64,000 bases of DNA from Semisulcospira habei (Eukaryota > Mollusca > Gastropoda > Semisulcospiridae). The position numbers were made by a program, and so were the translations under genes. Below are positions 42,427 through 52,530 of this stretch, piece after piece. Where the stretch lies: contig BTPG01000005.1 of NCBI GenBank assembly GCA_036245525.1, positions 115,301,880-115,365,879 of the forward strand. The letters run 5' to 3'. Position 1 is the first letter of the stretch, and every line of letters begins with the position of its first letter. The notes under the pieces were generated by a model. It was not told the DNA's origin, searched no databases, and was given only the letters and a program-made list of their open reading frames with translations.

Positions 42427-42640
42427 TTAACCCCTTTAGCCCCAACGCACTATAGCAGGAGGTGGGTAGACCATGATAATTCAAGGGTAGTGCCTGATCA
42501 GCTTGGCGCCGTAGGCGCCAAGCTGATCTGGCACTACCCTTGAATTATCCGCATGGTCGATGATACGGCATCTCCTGCAACTGACTAGTATATGACACCT
42601 CCAAAAGTGTTGGAAACGCAGTCTTGGCGCTAAATGGCTT
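42427..42640 (+). mobile_element. Family B MITE
   Basis: TTAACCCCTTTAGCCCCAAC to GCGCTAAATGGCTTA. Hairpin variant CTGATCAGCTTGGCGCC is matched by GGCGCCAAGCTGATC. Confidence 0.85.
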
Positions 42641-42714
42641 AGGCTGTCGGTAGCGCGTTTTTTAGTGTTGAGGTGATTCCTCAACAAAAAGTACTACGGA
42701 GAGCCAAAGGGTTG
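42637..42714 (+). mobile_element. Family C MITE, worn, abutting the B element
   Basis: CTTAGGCTGTCGGTAGCGCG to GAGAGCCAAAGGGTTGA; shares its left TTA with the neighbour. Confidence 0.7.
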
Positions 42715-43086
42715 ATCATGAATGATTATCACCTGTAACCGATCAGTTCGCGGCATATGCACCATCTAGTCTTCTTTCGTTTTTCTTTTTCCTGAACAAG
42801 TGTCTCATATTCCGTGCGGTCTCAGGCGTTTGTTTGTCAGCTTCTCGGGTAAATTACCCTCCCAACAAGCCAGTGTTTATGTTCTAGACGAGAGAGAGTG
42901 ACGTCTTCATGAGCAAGTTTATGTAGGCCCGGCTACAAGCTGTAAAGTTAATCGCTCCCACACTGTTGATCACCTCTCTTGCCAACAGATGGAGTTGTAA
43001 GATCACCTCTCTTGCCAACAGATGGAGTTGTAAGACGCGCACTAAAGAGTGGTGTTTCGCTTCTTTTCTTTTAGGCTTTGTTTTTA
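42715..43086. other. No recognisable gene; 33-bp tandem duplication
   Basis: GATCACCTCTCTTGCCAACA GATGGAGTTGTAA occurs twice in a row at 42968-43033. Confidence 0.7.
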
Positions 43087-43163
43087 AGTGAGTGAGATTA
43101 ACGTCTACTCCTGCATACACCCCCCCCCCCTCCCCCCGGAGTAGACGTTAATCTCACTCACTC
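43087..43163. repeat. Family I inverted repeat
   Basis: AGTGAGTGAGATTAACGTCT ACTCC pairs perfectly with GGAGTAGACGTTAATCTCAC TCACT around a C-rich loop. Confidence 0.9.
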
Positions 43164-43189
43164 ATTTATCTCTCCTATAATAATCCACA

Positions 43190-43350
43190 AAGCCCTGACA
43201 TGCTTTGACAGGCTCAGATCGACCATGATAGTTTATGGGTGGTGTCGGTATGTCCGACACCACCCTTGAACTATCATGGTCCAGCTGTCTCCAGGACTGT
43301 GACGTAGGATAACTTTTTAAAAAATGAATTTCGCCCTCAGGATGTAATGA
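43190..43350 (-). mobile_element. Family B MITE, shortened hairpin
   Basis: GATCGACCATGATAGTTTAT GGGTGGTGTCGG pairs with CCGACACCACCCTTGAACTA TCATGGTC; the GGCGCC loop is lost and replaced by TATGT. Right flank has GCCCTCAGGATGTAATGAG. Confidence 0.75.
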
Positions 43351-43354
43351 GATT

Positions 43355-43550
43355 TTTTTCCATGCAAAAGGACGGATTTGCTGTGTAGCATGTCCGTTGA
43401 AAGGTCCTGGTAATTCAACGTAGCGCAGTTCAGTGTAACGCCGCGCCTGAATTGATCAGTGTTTAGGTCGTACTCCATAGCCGATACCTGCCCCTGTCTC
43501 TCCACTAACCCGCCCCTCAGGACCGTCCGGTCAGTGGCGTGGAAGTTATT
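43355..43550 (-). mobile_element. SINE-R, reverse copy
   Basis: AGGACGGATTTGCTGTGTAG, TGTCCGTTGAAAGGTCCTGG, TGATCAGTGTTTAGGTCG and AACCCGCCCCTCAGGACCGT. Confidence 0.75.
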
Positions 43551-43972
43551 GAAACCCCGAACTGGCGGACCCGCCGACCTTTGCTAACATGGGGCATACA
43601 TTCTCGTGAGCCGCCAGATCAAAGAGGTGACTCAGTGCCAAGCGTATGGACTGAAAAAAAAAATCCAAACGAAGAGATAAACACGCTTATAAAAGACAAT
43701 TACAACGTAAATATGTGGTAACTGTCTTTTTTAAGCTGCGTGTCTCTTTGGATTCGTTGGGGGTTTCCTTTTCTCGTGAACCACTGCACTCTTGCCGGTC
43801 TTCGGCCTGATTGTGCTGGATGAAGCGGGACCTTCAAGAAACCCGAGGCGTCAGTAAGGCAGAATTTATCAGTACCCATAATTAGGCATACGTGCGTACT
43901 AGTTGTCCAAGTACACACGTGTATCCATTGCTGTTGCGGTGAAACTCGGGAGCTGACGCTGATTAACCCCCT
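43551..43972. other. No recognisable gene
   Basis: GGTACTAGTTGTCCAAG-like motif (43897) recurs at about 44543. Otherwise unassigned. Confidence 0.4.
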
Positions 43973-44130
43973 CACTGACGAGAAAAATTGAACACCACCC
44001 AAATGCAATAGGTATAGATCCTCATGAGCCCCCGCAGTCGCTCTTGCAAGTATGTTCCTTTGTGAGAGGACGGCTGAGGATCTTTGACTGATTTTCTTAC
44101 CCGGTGATTTCAAAAAGGCCCACTGGCAGT
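43973..44130 (-). mobile_element. Family A MITE, one arm deleted
   Basis: TTAACCCCCTCACTGACGAG, reversed body, left arm ATAGATCCTCATGAGCCCCC GCAGTCGC then CTCTTGCA directly. The right end runs into SINE-R at CCACTGGCAGTCTGGGG. Confidence 0.8.
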
Positions 44131-44137
44131 CTGGGGT

Positions 44138-44345
44138 TTGTCAGTTAGGGGTTTAACGTCCTCGGCACCCGGATGATAATGGACGGCCCCAACGGGCGGG
44201 TTATGGGAGTTCCTATGCCTATGGAGTTCGACCTGAACACTGATCAGTTAGGTCTCACTGCAACCGTGTGCCACTATTTTTTTTTTTCATCGGGACCTTA
44301 TCATAAGGGACGACAAGCCGGCTCGTCGTTTTGCCTGGCTGCCTT
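44138..44345 (+). mobile_element. SINE-R copy
   Basis: GTCAGTTAGGGGTTTAACGT CCTCGGCACC, GATAATGGACGGCCCCAACG, CCTGAACACTGATCAG and CAAGCCGGCTCGTCGTTTTG. Confidence 0.78.
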
Positions 44346-44356
44346 GAAGGGGTTTG

Positions 44357-44430
44357 TATCCCTTTGGCAGCCTGCAGCGCTTTTTGTCGAGATGATTCAC
44401 ATAAAAAATGCTACTCAAAGCCGAGGGGCT
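44357..44430 (+). mobile_element. Family C remnant
   Basis: ATCCCTTTGGCAGCCTGCAG CGCTTTTTGTCGAGATGATT then AAGCCGAGGGGCTA. Confidence 0.45.
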
Positions 44431-44561
44431 AGTACTAATAGTTCACATTTATGCGCCTGGAAAAGACAGGCATAGGAGTAAGTAATATGCATGTCAGTAT
44501 ATCCCAGCCCGTACCGCCAACACCTTAATTAGGCATTTTACGTGGGTACTAGTTGTCCAAG

Positions 44562-44785
44562 GCTACATTATCATTCGGAATACACCAGTGTGTGAAACCA
44601 GTTTGACTAAAATAGTTCAAGGGTAGTGCCAGAATAGCTTGGCGCCTCTAGGCGTCAAGCTATTCTGGCACCACCCTTGAACTAAAGCCATTGGTCTCAG
44701 TATATCCTTATCTGTAAGTGCTATAATGTAGTTTGCATGCAGTGCACGAATTTGAAGCTTTTAGCCCCAGTATGATATGGGTTAA
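44562..44785 (+). mobile_element. Family B MITE, TTATCATTC-end subtype
   Basis: CATTATCATTCGGAATACAC to CCCCAGTATGATATGGGTTAA. Hairpin loop GGCGCCTCTAGGCGTC. Confidence 0.85.
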
Positions 44786-45269
44786 GGAATTCGGCCCTTT
44801 CGTAGACTTAGCCTGTGTTGATGCTGCAACAACGACTGACGTCGCAGGTTTCTGCTACGCTATGCATATGCGCCATGCTAGGCCTGAAAACCGACAAAAC
44901 CGGCTTGTTCAGAACACCGGAGACAATTCACTGCGTTGGAGTATCTGTTGTACTGCTTCCACTCCTCTGCTCGTAATGTTGTTAGTTTTAGGGATTCGTG
45001 TGCAATGCGATGATGCTACTTCACACATAAAATGGAAAGCAACACTGCACGTTGACGTGGACAACTATGCCTGCCTTACATTACACACCCCCCCCCCCCC
45101 CCCTTCAGGGTTTCAGTTCAGAGGTTAAAGAAATGAAGAAAACAAGACTGCAAAAGGAAAGGAGAAACAAAATTCATGCGATCACGACCGATTAACGGGA
45201 AGTACAATCTACTTCGGCTTATAACACACAATCTACTTCAATGAAAATACACAGCCCAATCTACTTCGT
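44786..45269. other. No recognisable gene
   Basis: Frame 44733-45128 begins in the MITE and ends in a C run; not supported. Confidence 0.4.
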
Positions 45270-45486
45270 TTAACCCATTACATCCTGAATTTGAGTTTTA
45301 AAAATCTACCTAATGTCTTGTGAAGGCTATATTACAAATTAGGAGACAGCTCAACCGTTTTAGTTCAAGGGTGGTGCCAGAATAGCTTGGCGCCTCAGGC
45401 GCCAAGCTATTCTGGCACCACCGGCCCTTGAACTATCATAGTCAAGTTAATTTCAAGCAGTGATGTATCAGGATGAAAAGGGTTAA
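45270..45486 (+). mobile_element. Family B MITE, CATTACATCCTGA-end subtype, 217 bp
   Basis: TTAACCCATTACATCCTGAA to TATCAGGATGAAAAGGGTTAA. Perfect inner hairpin; an extra CCGG splits the right arm (CACCACCGGCCCTTGAAC). Confidence 0.92.
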
Positions 45487-45630
45487 GGTCGGCTATATAA
45501 TACACATTGTATATGACACGCATAGGTCCCGACAACACACTTTCTATGTAAGCTACGTCACTTATAACAAACTTCTGTTACAATACCAAAAATTGGCTCC
45601 TTGCGATTTGTATCCTATCTTTACTATATC

Positions 45631-45847
45631 TTATGAACCCTATTCATCCTGATACTCCCCTGCTTGAAATAAATTCCACCATGACAGCTCAAGGATGATG
45701 CCAGAATAGCTTCAAGGATGGTGCCAGAATAGCTATTCTGGCACCATTCTTGAACCAAAACGGTTGATCTATCTCCTAATCTGTAATGCAGCTTTCGTAC
45801 AATAAGCAAATTTGTATAAAAGCCAGCCTCAGGATGTAATAGGTTAA
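45631..45847 (-). mobile_element. Family B MITE, CATCCTGATAC-end subtype
   Basis: TTATGAACCCTATTCATCCT to CAGGATGTAATAGGTTAA. The left arm is partly duplicated (TTCAAGGATGGTGCCAGAAT) and the GGCGCC loop is absent. Confidence 0.85.
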
Positions 45848-46228
45848 AGACGCTGAGGATCTATGGTTTCCTGGACTGTGTGCAGGCCTACGTTTTCGTT
45901 TTGATTAATAACGGCATAAAGCGTGAAAACAGATAAAGTTGTTTTGAAAACGCACCTTTTTCTTTAGCAAGGAAAAAAAGATGGTCTTAAAAACTGGAGA
46001 CAGTTGCTCTCTCAAGAGAAATCGTGAAGGGCATAAGGTGGCATTAAACTATAAAGACCATTATTTATGTAGGTGTCTAAATGATCTTTAATCAAATGAC
46101 CTGATAGTTTTCATCAGGGTGGTCGAACAAAACAGGTTCTGCTAGTATTGTCAAGGCGGCAGTGGGTCATGAAAATCGATGTATTTTGGCTGCGGACGGA
46201 TCAGGGAGTCACGACCCATCTGACTTAT
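45848..46228. other. No recognisable gene
   Basis: Unassigned. Confidence 0.4.
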
Positions 46229-46311
46229 ATGCGTGTCGGTAGCGGTATTAGTCGCGATGATTCTTGCAGGAATTATCGTGACTAAAACCGCTACCGACAC
46301 CGAAAGGGCCA
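46229..46311. mobile_element. Family C palindrome
   Basis: GTGTCGGTAGCGGTATTAGT CGCGATGATTC with complement through ACTAAAACCGCTACCGACAC; no TTAA at the left. Confidence 0.85.
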
Positions 46312-46970
46312 AACGGAAATGTCACATAGAACAAATCCGTCTTTGTACTACTTCAGAACAGCGTATGCTTAACGCTTTAAAAAAAAAAAAAAAAAACAAA
46401 CAAACAAAGAAAACATTGAGTGGAGATCGCTCAACACAAACTGCGAATGACTGATTGGATCGTGACACCTCTGTTTTGGCTCCACAGACACCTGTTGGCA
46501 CAACACCGCCGGCTGTGAGCTGATCTGCAAATAGTTGCTCATCATTCACACCGATTCACATTGGTTGTCGTTCTCGATTGCTGCGCTGATCCATATCTTA
46601 CTGTGATTGTGTGTGATGTGAGAATGATTGTCGGCTGGTTATATCACGGCTTTGTGGCTGGACACATCGGTTTGATCGTCACACCGACAGTGGTCATAAA
46701 CCCTGGAGAATTAAACTATTATTTGTTTTTAGTCACACGTCAACTAAAGAGTGGTTTTGTGTGACGGAAAAGCACTGTAATGCAACTCGGCAAGGGGCAC
46801 AGGTTTCCTGCAGTTGCAGGGGTACATGGAAATCTCAGTATGCCCCTTGCAGGAGGAAGATCTGTGTTTTGATTTTATATTTTACTTTGGGCGTGACTAA
46901 GACCGTGGCAACTCGAGGGTCCGCTAGTTCTCATGAACTATCGTGAAATCTGGGCTATTTGCAATCGGGA
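46312..46970. other. No recognisable gene; A run
   Basis: About 18 A at 46380 followed by (AAAC)n. Family A-like arm GTTTCCTGCAGTTGCAGGGG near 46802. Confidence 0.45.
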
Positions 46971-47040
46971 TTTAACACTTGACTGTCAGTAGTGCTTTCC
47001 GGTTGTCGAGATGATTACTGTAGGGAATCAATCCGGTCAG
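46971..47040 (+). mobile_element. Family C remnant
   Basis: TTAACACTTGACTGTCAGTA GTGC... GTCGAGATGATTACTGTAGG GAATCA; right terminus lost. Confidence 0.5.
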
Positions 47041-47432
47041 TGATGATTTAGTACAGAGAAAAGTCACCGAGTCGGTAGTACGCAGATTACAATTGCAGAG
47101 TGAGTCGTGCTTTGTTCCACTGCGTCATGGTCCTTGCCGATTGAATTAATTCAGTAAAATAAAAAAAATTAAAAAACCTCAGTAAATCAAGAGATTTGTA
47201 TAATAAATAAGCTTCGGATGTTACATAAGCCATGACGTGTACAGTAAAAAACATGATACGACAGACATTAAGTCAGTGTACAACTGAGTATTTAATAACG
47301 CAAACCAACATGCCACTTCTTGTAACAAGCAGTATGGCTGACAAATTATATTTCAAGTTCTAGCGAGTCACGAGTTATACAAATTATGTGTGTACATGAT
47401 GCTAGAATTCGGACTCCTCGACCCGCCATTAG
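47041..47432. other. No recognisable gene
   Basis: AT-rich; unassigned. Confidence 0.4.
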
Positions 47433-47638
47433 TTTCACTTTTCTCATTGTACTCCAAGACCGAAATCTCAGTTTTGCCGTTGTCCTCTGCAGTGCAGGAC
47501 ACAGATCGACCTTGATAGTTCTAGGGTGATGCCAGAATAGCTTGGCGCTCATAGGCGCCAACCTATTCTGGCATCACCCTTGAACTATCATGGTCGATCC
47601 ATATCTTACTGTGGTGTGTCTGGGGTAGAATGAGTTAA
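47433..47638 (-). mobile_element. Family B MITE, CATTCTACCCC-end subtype
   Basis: CTCATTGTACTCCAAGACCG to GGGGTAGAATGAGTTAA; reversed relative to 33645. Hairpin loop GGCGCTCATAGGCGCC. Confidence 0.85.
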
Positions 47639-48123
47639 AGACTTTCCATAGGGGGTCAGTGGGGGAAGTTGTTACTAATGTTAGTTTCAGTTTCTTTTCC
47701 GTGTTTGTGACATCGCACCGAGAAGGACTGACTGTACCGGTTTTCAACCTAAACGTGGCAGTCGAACACAAACTTGACAAGAAAAATCCCTTAGTATATA
47801 ATAGCGAATTCAAGTTCATGAGCTAAGACTAAGAGTTAATTAAAATGTGGAGTGTTAAATCACCATTTAAAATCGGTTCCATTCACTGTCGCCACATGAT
47901 TTGTGCTGCTGTATAAATTTCTCTTGTCCGCCCCAGCTTATGGATAAAAGTCAGTAAGCCTGTACGCGTACATTCGTTACTAGGACTTTTCCCATGGACT
48001 GAGATTAGCCTGCGGACTCACTGCAATAACACAAAAGCCGGGCAACCCATCCAAAACAAAGTCAACGCTTCGATGCATCCAACACACATACAGCTGACCA
48101 CCTCAGCGAATGTCAAAAACCTG
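47639..48123. other. No recognisable gene
   Basis: Unassigned. Confidence 0.4.
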
Positions 48124-48190
48124 GCATGAAGCATAGAGCATCATGCGCCCGCGCAGAATGCGCGGGCTCATGATGACTTATGCTTCATGC
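48124..48190. repeat. Family A hairpin, strongly diverged but still paired
   Basis: GCATGAAGCATAGAGCATCA against TGATGACTTATGCTTCATGC; tip GCCCGCGCAGAATGCGCGGGC. Both arms read GAAGC/GCTTC where the consensus has GAGGC/GCCTC. Confidence 0.85.
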
Positions 48191-49268
48191 TGGGATGAAT
48201 TATGACAAGTTTCCCTGATGCGGATCAATTTTCGGGTGCTTGATGAGCGATCTGGCTCAGTGATTGCCTCTCCGGGCTTGCTTTCCATTCAGTATCCCCG
48301 TGCCGGCCGTGCCTGCGGGTATGTCTACACATCTGACCACTGTATCTGTGCCTCCCCCGTTGCACACACCCTCGTTACGGTAGTCGTACGCAAGAATATA
48401 GGCGGGGGTACTGAGCTACTCACCGAACAGAGCATACATCCATTGCGCCGGCCGACAAACCCCCATTCAGCCTTTCATCGGAAATAGTAAAATCCCAGGT
48501 AATATCAATCCAGGTACAATGGTGCCTTTCATGAAAAGATGCAGTCTTTTTTAGTCCGTTCACAACACTACAAGCCTGGCGCACACGCCGAAGTCAAACC
48601 ACCAACCAACACAAACTCCAGCCGGTGTGTGAGTAACCTACTATTTCACTGTTGTAATAGCGTGCTAGTGCAGCCAGTGTCTTGCTGACCGGACCGACGT
48701 TATCGCTACTGCCCTCCTCCACGTGCTTCGGCGTAAATATAGATCGGATTGGCCGCGAGAGGCTCGCGCGCCTTCTCATTGGTCGCTTGGCTTGTTTCTT
48801 ATTCCAAGCGCAGCCAACCAAAGCGGGAGCGCTGTCGTCTGCTCTGGGAAGGTTTTGTTTGATGGGATTTCATGTACGCCGTTATTACGACTTTTGACCG
48901 GTAGGCCTACACCGGCTATAAAAAACACATAAAACTCAACACCTATTCCTTATAGCAAGATGCAGGGGTCCATGACCTTTGTTTGAAGGGATCAGTTACA
49001 TTTAGGCCTATGTCTCAAACAAATCAGTCCTGCAACAAAAAAAAGTACAGTCATCAACAAGTTGATATTGAACAATGACATTCAGTGAAGTTTTGGCAAG
49101 CCGAGGCACAGCCGCGGATTCTCATAATAAAAGCCCATGCAGTCCACACTCAGAGGCTCATGGCTTGCCCGGCAAAACTGACTTGCAATACTCGGCTACT
49201 TCAGTTCACATCGGCGGAGCCTGTAAAATGAACTGAATACGGTACAACTATCACCACTATTCAACAAA
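48191..49268. other. Long stretch without an assignable gene
   Basis: 48600-48900 is moderately GC-rich with short frames on both strands, none with a recognisable domain. No RNA gene was recognised. Confidence 0.45.
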
Positions 49269-49326
49269 TGCAAGAGGCATAGAGTTTTCACGCATGCGCT
49301 CTGCAGTGAAACTCTATGCCTCTTGC
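49269..49326. repeat. Family A hairpin, variant arms
   Basis: GCAAGAGGCATAGAGTTTTC against GTGAAACTCTATGCCTCTTG; the outer half is standard, the inner half is new in both arms. Confidence 0.85.
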
Positions 49327-49613
49327 TTACAATGATTTACGCAAGCAAGTCTCTGCAATGAAGCTGTGGCCGACTCGAACGCGTCGGCTTTTCATCTACA
49401 CTGACCCTCGGTCAAGAAAGTGTTACGTTTGTAGCAACCTATGTCAACGGCACCTAGAACAAAGAACGCGTAGAGGCGACACAACATCAAACGCCGGGCC
49501 CCTGGTCTCTTCGGAGAGGGGGGTGGGGGGTGGGGGGGTAAATTTCACAGTTAGTCACCAGTCACCATTCTCGCCAGTGGGCTTTCAGCACCCACAAACG
49601 TGACATGTTTGTG

Positions 49614-49838
49614 TTAACCCATTCAGTCCCGACGCACTACAGCAGAAGATGGATCGACCATGATAATTCAAGGGTAGTGCCAGATTAGCTTGGCGCCGTC
49701 AGGCGCCATGCTAATCTGGCACTACCGTGGCCCTTGAATTATCATGTCGATTCGTCTCCTGCAACTGGTACATATTCGCTAGATCAGAAGCCTCCGAAAC
49801 TGACGTGCGAAATACTTCAGTGGAGCTGAGTGAGTTAA
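49614..49838 (+). mobile_element. Family B MITE, 225 bp
   Basis: TTAACCCATTCAGTCCCGAC to GGAGCTGAGTGAGTTAA. Hairpin with extra GTGG in the right arm (CACTACCGTGGCCCTTG). Confidence 0.9.
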
Positions 49839-50080
49839 GTGAGCACCCTTCAGTCTTGACCGGCCAGTTTTCTTCAGACATGCCAGCAAGACTACTACAA
49901 ACTGTCCGCGAACGACTGAATGAGCGATTATACATGCAACGTGACCATTTGAAATTCACAGTAACAGCGGGTATAACTTGTATTGCATTGTACTGACTAC
50001 AGAGTGCTCGCATGCACCGTCGACTGCTTGTAACATGGTTGGTTGTACTCGAACTTCCGTCACAGCACCACCGTGTTTCA

Positions 50081-50296
50081 TTAACCCTTTTAGCCCCATG
50101 GGTGCTTTCCCAAATTATGGGAGTGTTACTGCTGAACGACTATGCAGCAGTTGCAGGAGGTGGATTGACCACGATAATTCAAGGGCAGTGCCAGATTAGC
50201 TTGGCGCCTGCAGGCGCCAAGCTAATCTGGCACTGCCCTTGAATTATTATGGTCAATCAGTCTCCTGCTGTAGGGTGTTGGGGCTGAATGGGATAA
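50081..50296 (-). mobile_element. Family B MITE
   Basis: TTAACCCTTTTAGCCCCATG to GTTGGGGCTGAATGGGATAA. Long near-perfect hairpin, loop GGCGCCTGCAGGCGCC. Confidence 0.9.
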
Positions 50297-50379
50297 TATG
50301 GAAATGACTTTGCATATAATTTCGTTTGAAATACGGATAATCATTCGTCGATATCAGTTTTTGTTAAAACAAAATATAC

Positions 50380-50485
50380 TGAGGAGCAAAAGAAATGCGA
50401 CATTTTTTTAAATCATTGGTAAAGTGTTTCCGGTGATTCCAAAAATGTCGCTTTTTTTTTTTTTTTTTTTTTTTTGCTCCTTAGC
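50380..50485. repeat. Family H palindrome with T-run expansion
   Basis: CTGAGGAGCAAAAGAAATGC GACATTTTT against CCAAAAATGTCGC; a run of about 23 T precedes GCTCCTTAG in the right arm. Confidence 0.85.
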
Positions 50486-50869
50486 GTACATGCGCGCGAC
50501 TGATTCCGTCTTAAAATGACTGCCAGTGTTTTCTACCTTCCAGGTCTCCCCCCCCCCCCCACCCCCACTCATCCACTGTATCTGACAACGACGTCACAAT
50601 TCCATATTCCCAGACTTGACCATGTTGCCTATTACCTTGACAATCACCTGTCAGCCAGACGTGTGGAAACCTGCCGACTGTCATAACTTTGGGGGCCGGC
50701 TGAAAACTGTCCTGTTAACCAGGTACAATGGCGGAGCAATTAGCGATACCCATTGACCACCCAGTCGCACCTGACCTCAATCCGCGGGAAGAACACTCCA
50801 ATGCCTCCGACAACGACAAAATGGTCATTACATCAGTGCATAGATAACCACACACCTGGGCTTTTTGTC
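50486..50869. other. No recognisable gene
   Basis: C run near 50546; unassigned otherwise. ACATGCGCGCGACTGATTCC at 50488 recurs inside the family E palindrome at 51168. Confidence 0.5.
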
Positions 50870-51083
50870 GTTAGCCCATATAATCCTGAGGCTAAAAGCT
50901 TCAAATTTGTACACTGTCATATACAAGCAGCTACATTATAGTACTTACAGATAAGGATATAGTTCAAGGGTAGTGTCAGAATAGCTTGGCGCCTAGAGGC
51001 GCCAAGCTATTCTGGCACTACCCTTGAACTATTTTAGTCAAACTTATTTCACACACTGGTGTATTCCGAATGATAAGGGTTAA
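50870..51083 (-). mobile_element. Family B MITE, TTATCATTC-end subtype
   Basis: TTAGCCCATATAATCCTGAG to CCGAATGATAAGGGTTAA; reversed relative to 54939. Perfect hairpin, loop GGCGCCTAGAGGCGCC. Confidence 0.9.
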
Positions 51084-51099
51084 CTTAGTTTAGTCCCAG

Positions 51100-51235
51100 G
51101 AGCCAGCTGCGCTAGTGAGCTTAGTCCTGCGCTAGCCACTAAGCAAGGTACTCCGCTATCTCAGTACACATGCGCGCGACTGATTCCGTTGCTTAGTGGC
51201 TGGCGCAGTACTAAGCTCATTCATGCAACTCAGGC
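51100..51235. repeat. Family E palindrome with a foreign insert
   Basis: GCCAGCTGCGCTAGTGAGCT TAGTCCTGCGC arm and GCGCAGTACTAAGCTCATTC complement. ACATGCGCGCGACTGATTCC sits in the middle of the right side. Confidence 0.8.
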
Positions 51236-51333
51236 CCTTGATCACCAAGTGCCCAAGGCAGTAAGCACGAATAGACCGTGGCGAAGACTAGGCGTGTTAG
51301 TTTATTAGACAAATGGTATACGGCACCTCGACG

Positions 51334-51415
51334 GAAGGGTAATGCCAGAACTAGCCTGGCGGCGCCTGGGAAGGCGCCAGGCTAGTTCTGGCATTACCCT
51401 TGAACATGTATGGCC
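51334..51415. repeat. B-like palindrome, diverged core
   Basis: AAGGGTAATGCCAGAACTAG CCTGGCGGCGCC pairs with GGCGCCAGGCTAGTTCTGGC ATTACCCTT; both arms carry the same departures from the B consensus. Confidence 0.85.
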
Positions 51416-51941
51416 TTCCCAGCCGGCGTCAACTATTGAGTTAACTCTGGCACTGCCCTTTGCGATCCATAGCCGATCCATCTCGCATTGCTCAGTGGTA
51501 CTTTTAACGGACTGAACAAGCCCATCTTTTTGCCTGGATCACGCGACTGAGGGCCTGTTTATCTTGTGCAGAAGCGCAGACCTTGAACCTCTGACGACCA
51601 CTGCTCTGACCAATATGCACAGATCCGCCGGCTTGAACTCATGTGAACAGCGGGCCAATATGCATCTATATCTCCCTCATTCCACTCTTCTACTCCACCG
51701 ACGAGCCAATGAAGAGAACGCCGTCGGCCCAGGTTCATTCTGGAGTTTTGCAGGCGAAGGAGGTCGTGGGGCGTTCACTACATACACCGTGTTTCACCAG
51801 TGGACACTAACTTGTGTGTTACCTAGGTGCCAGACAAGACCACCCGGCCGCGGTCCGCAGTCCAACTGTCTGTCACCCCAGCGTGACATTCTGAATCTGG
51901 ACACTACCCTGTGATCGCAACCCCCGCCGCCTCCCCAACAC
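51416..51941. other. No recognisable gene; SINE-R fragment
   Basis: ACGGACTGAACAAGCCCATC TTTTTGCCTGGAT at about 51508-51541 is the SINE-R 3' end. Confidence 0.5.
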
Positions 51942-52054
51942 CCTAGTACGCAACGTGTCATCGGGCCGATATCGGCCGCGATGGGCCCGCGCACGACTGT
52001 GCGCCGCGGGCCCACGGCGGTTTACTTCGGCCCGATAGTCTGGCGTACTGGGTT
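51942..52054. repeat. Family G palindrome
   Basis: CCTAGTACGCAACGTGTCAT CGGGCCGATATCGGCCGC against GGCGGTTTACTTCGGCCCGA TAGTCTGGCGTACTGGG. Confidence 0.8.
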
Positions 52055-52162
52055 CCAACCCCCACCCCACCACAGCTTCGGAGAGTAAATGGCATACTAT
52101 AGTTTGCAGTAATTTAACTCATTTTCTTTACTGCTTTGTAGTTTTCAGCACCTGTGCGAGTC

Positions 52163-52232
52163 CATACTGGTTGCCTCCCTCGATACGCTACCGCCGAAAC
52201 AGTAGCGAATCGAGGGAGACAACCAGTGTGGT
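52163..52232. repeat. Family D palindrome
   Basis: CATACTGGTTGCCTCCCTCG ATACGCTACCG against GTAGCGAATCGAGGGAGACA ACCAGTGTG. Confidence 0.85.
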
Positions 52233-52254
52233 GCGAGCTCCGACAGCAAAAGAG

Positions 52255-52325
52255 TGACCACCTAGAGACGAAGGTAAACGGCCTGGTCGTTGGTTCGAAT
52301 CACATTCCCGGTCCGGGTTCCTTGG
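52255..52325 (+). repeat. tRNA-like segment (SINE head remnant)
   Basis: TTGGTTCGAATCACATTCCC is a B-box-like motif. No full cloverleaf. Confidence 0.4.
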
Positions 52326-52373
52326 ATTGATGCCCTGTTTTATAAACGCAATTTTGCGTCCACCAGCACTATG

Positions 52374-52465
52374 AGTCCGAAATAGCTCAGGCGGTTAAAC
52401 GTCGGAGCAGGAGAGCGAAGGGAATCGCCGGGTCGTGGGTTCGAATCCCGTCCCGGCCCCGGTAG
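52374..52465 (+). repeat. tRNA-like SINE head
   Basis: AATAGCTCAGGCGGTTAAAC (A box) and GGGTTCGAATCCCGTCC (B box), with GTCCGAAA and the CCGG region at the ends. Long variable region. It resembles a tRNA gene, but it lies next to repeats and the acceptor stem does not close cleanly by eye. Confidence 0.5.
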
Positions 52466-52530
52466 CTGGACTCACAATCCAGGGGGGGGGGGGGGGGGAA
52501 ACGGATTTGTTCAATAGCATGTCCGTTGAA

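Noticed and set aside
44733..45128. 131-codon frame
   Set aside because: It begins in a B-element terminus and ends in a C homopolymer; not coding.
51564..51914. 116-codon frame
   Set aside because: No recognisable domain; adjoins a SINE-R fragment and a family G palindrome.
52374..52465. True tRNA gene
   Set aside because: A and B boxes are good, but acceptor pairing is poor by eye, the variable region is long and the neighbourhood is SINE-like; kept as a SINE head.
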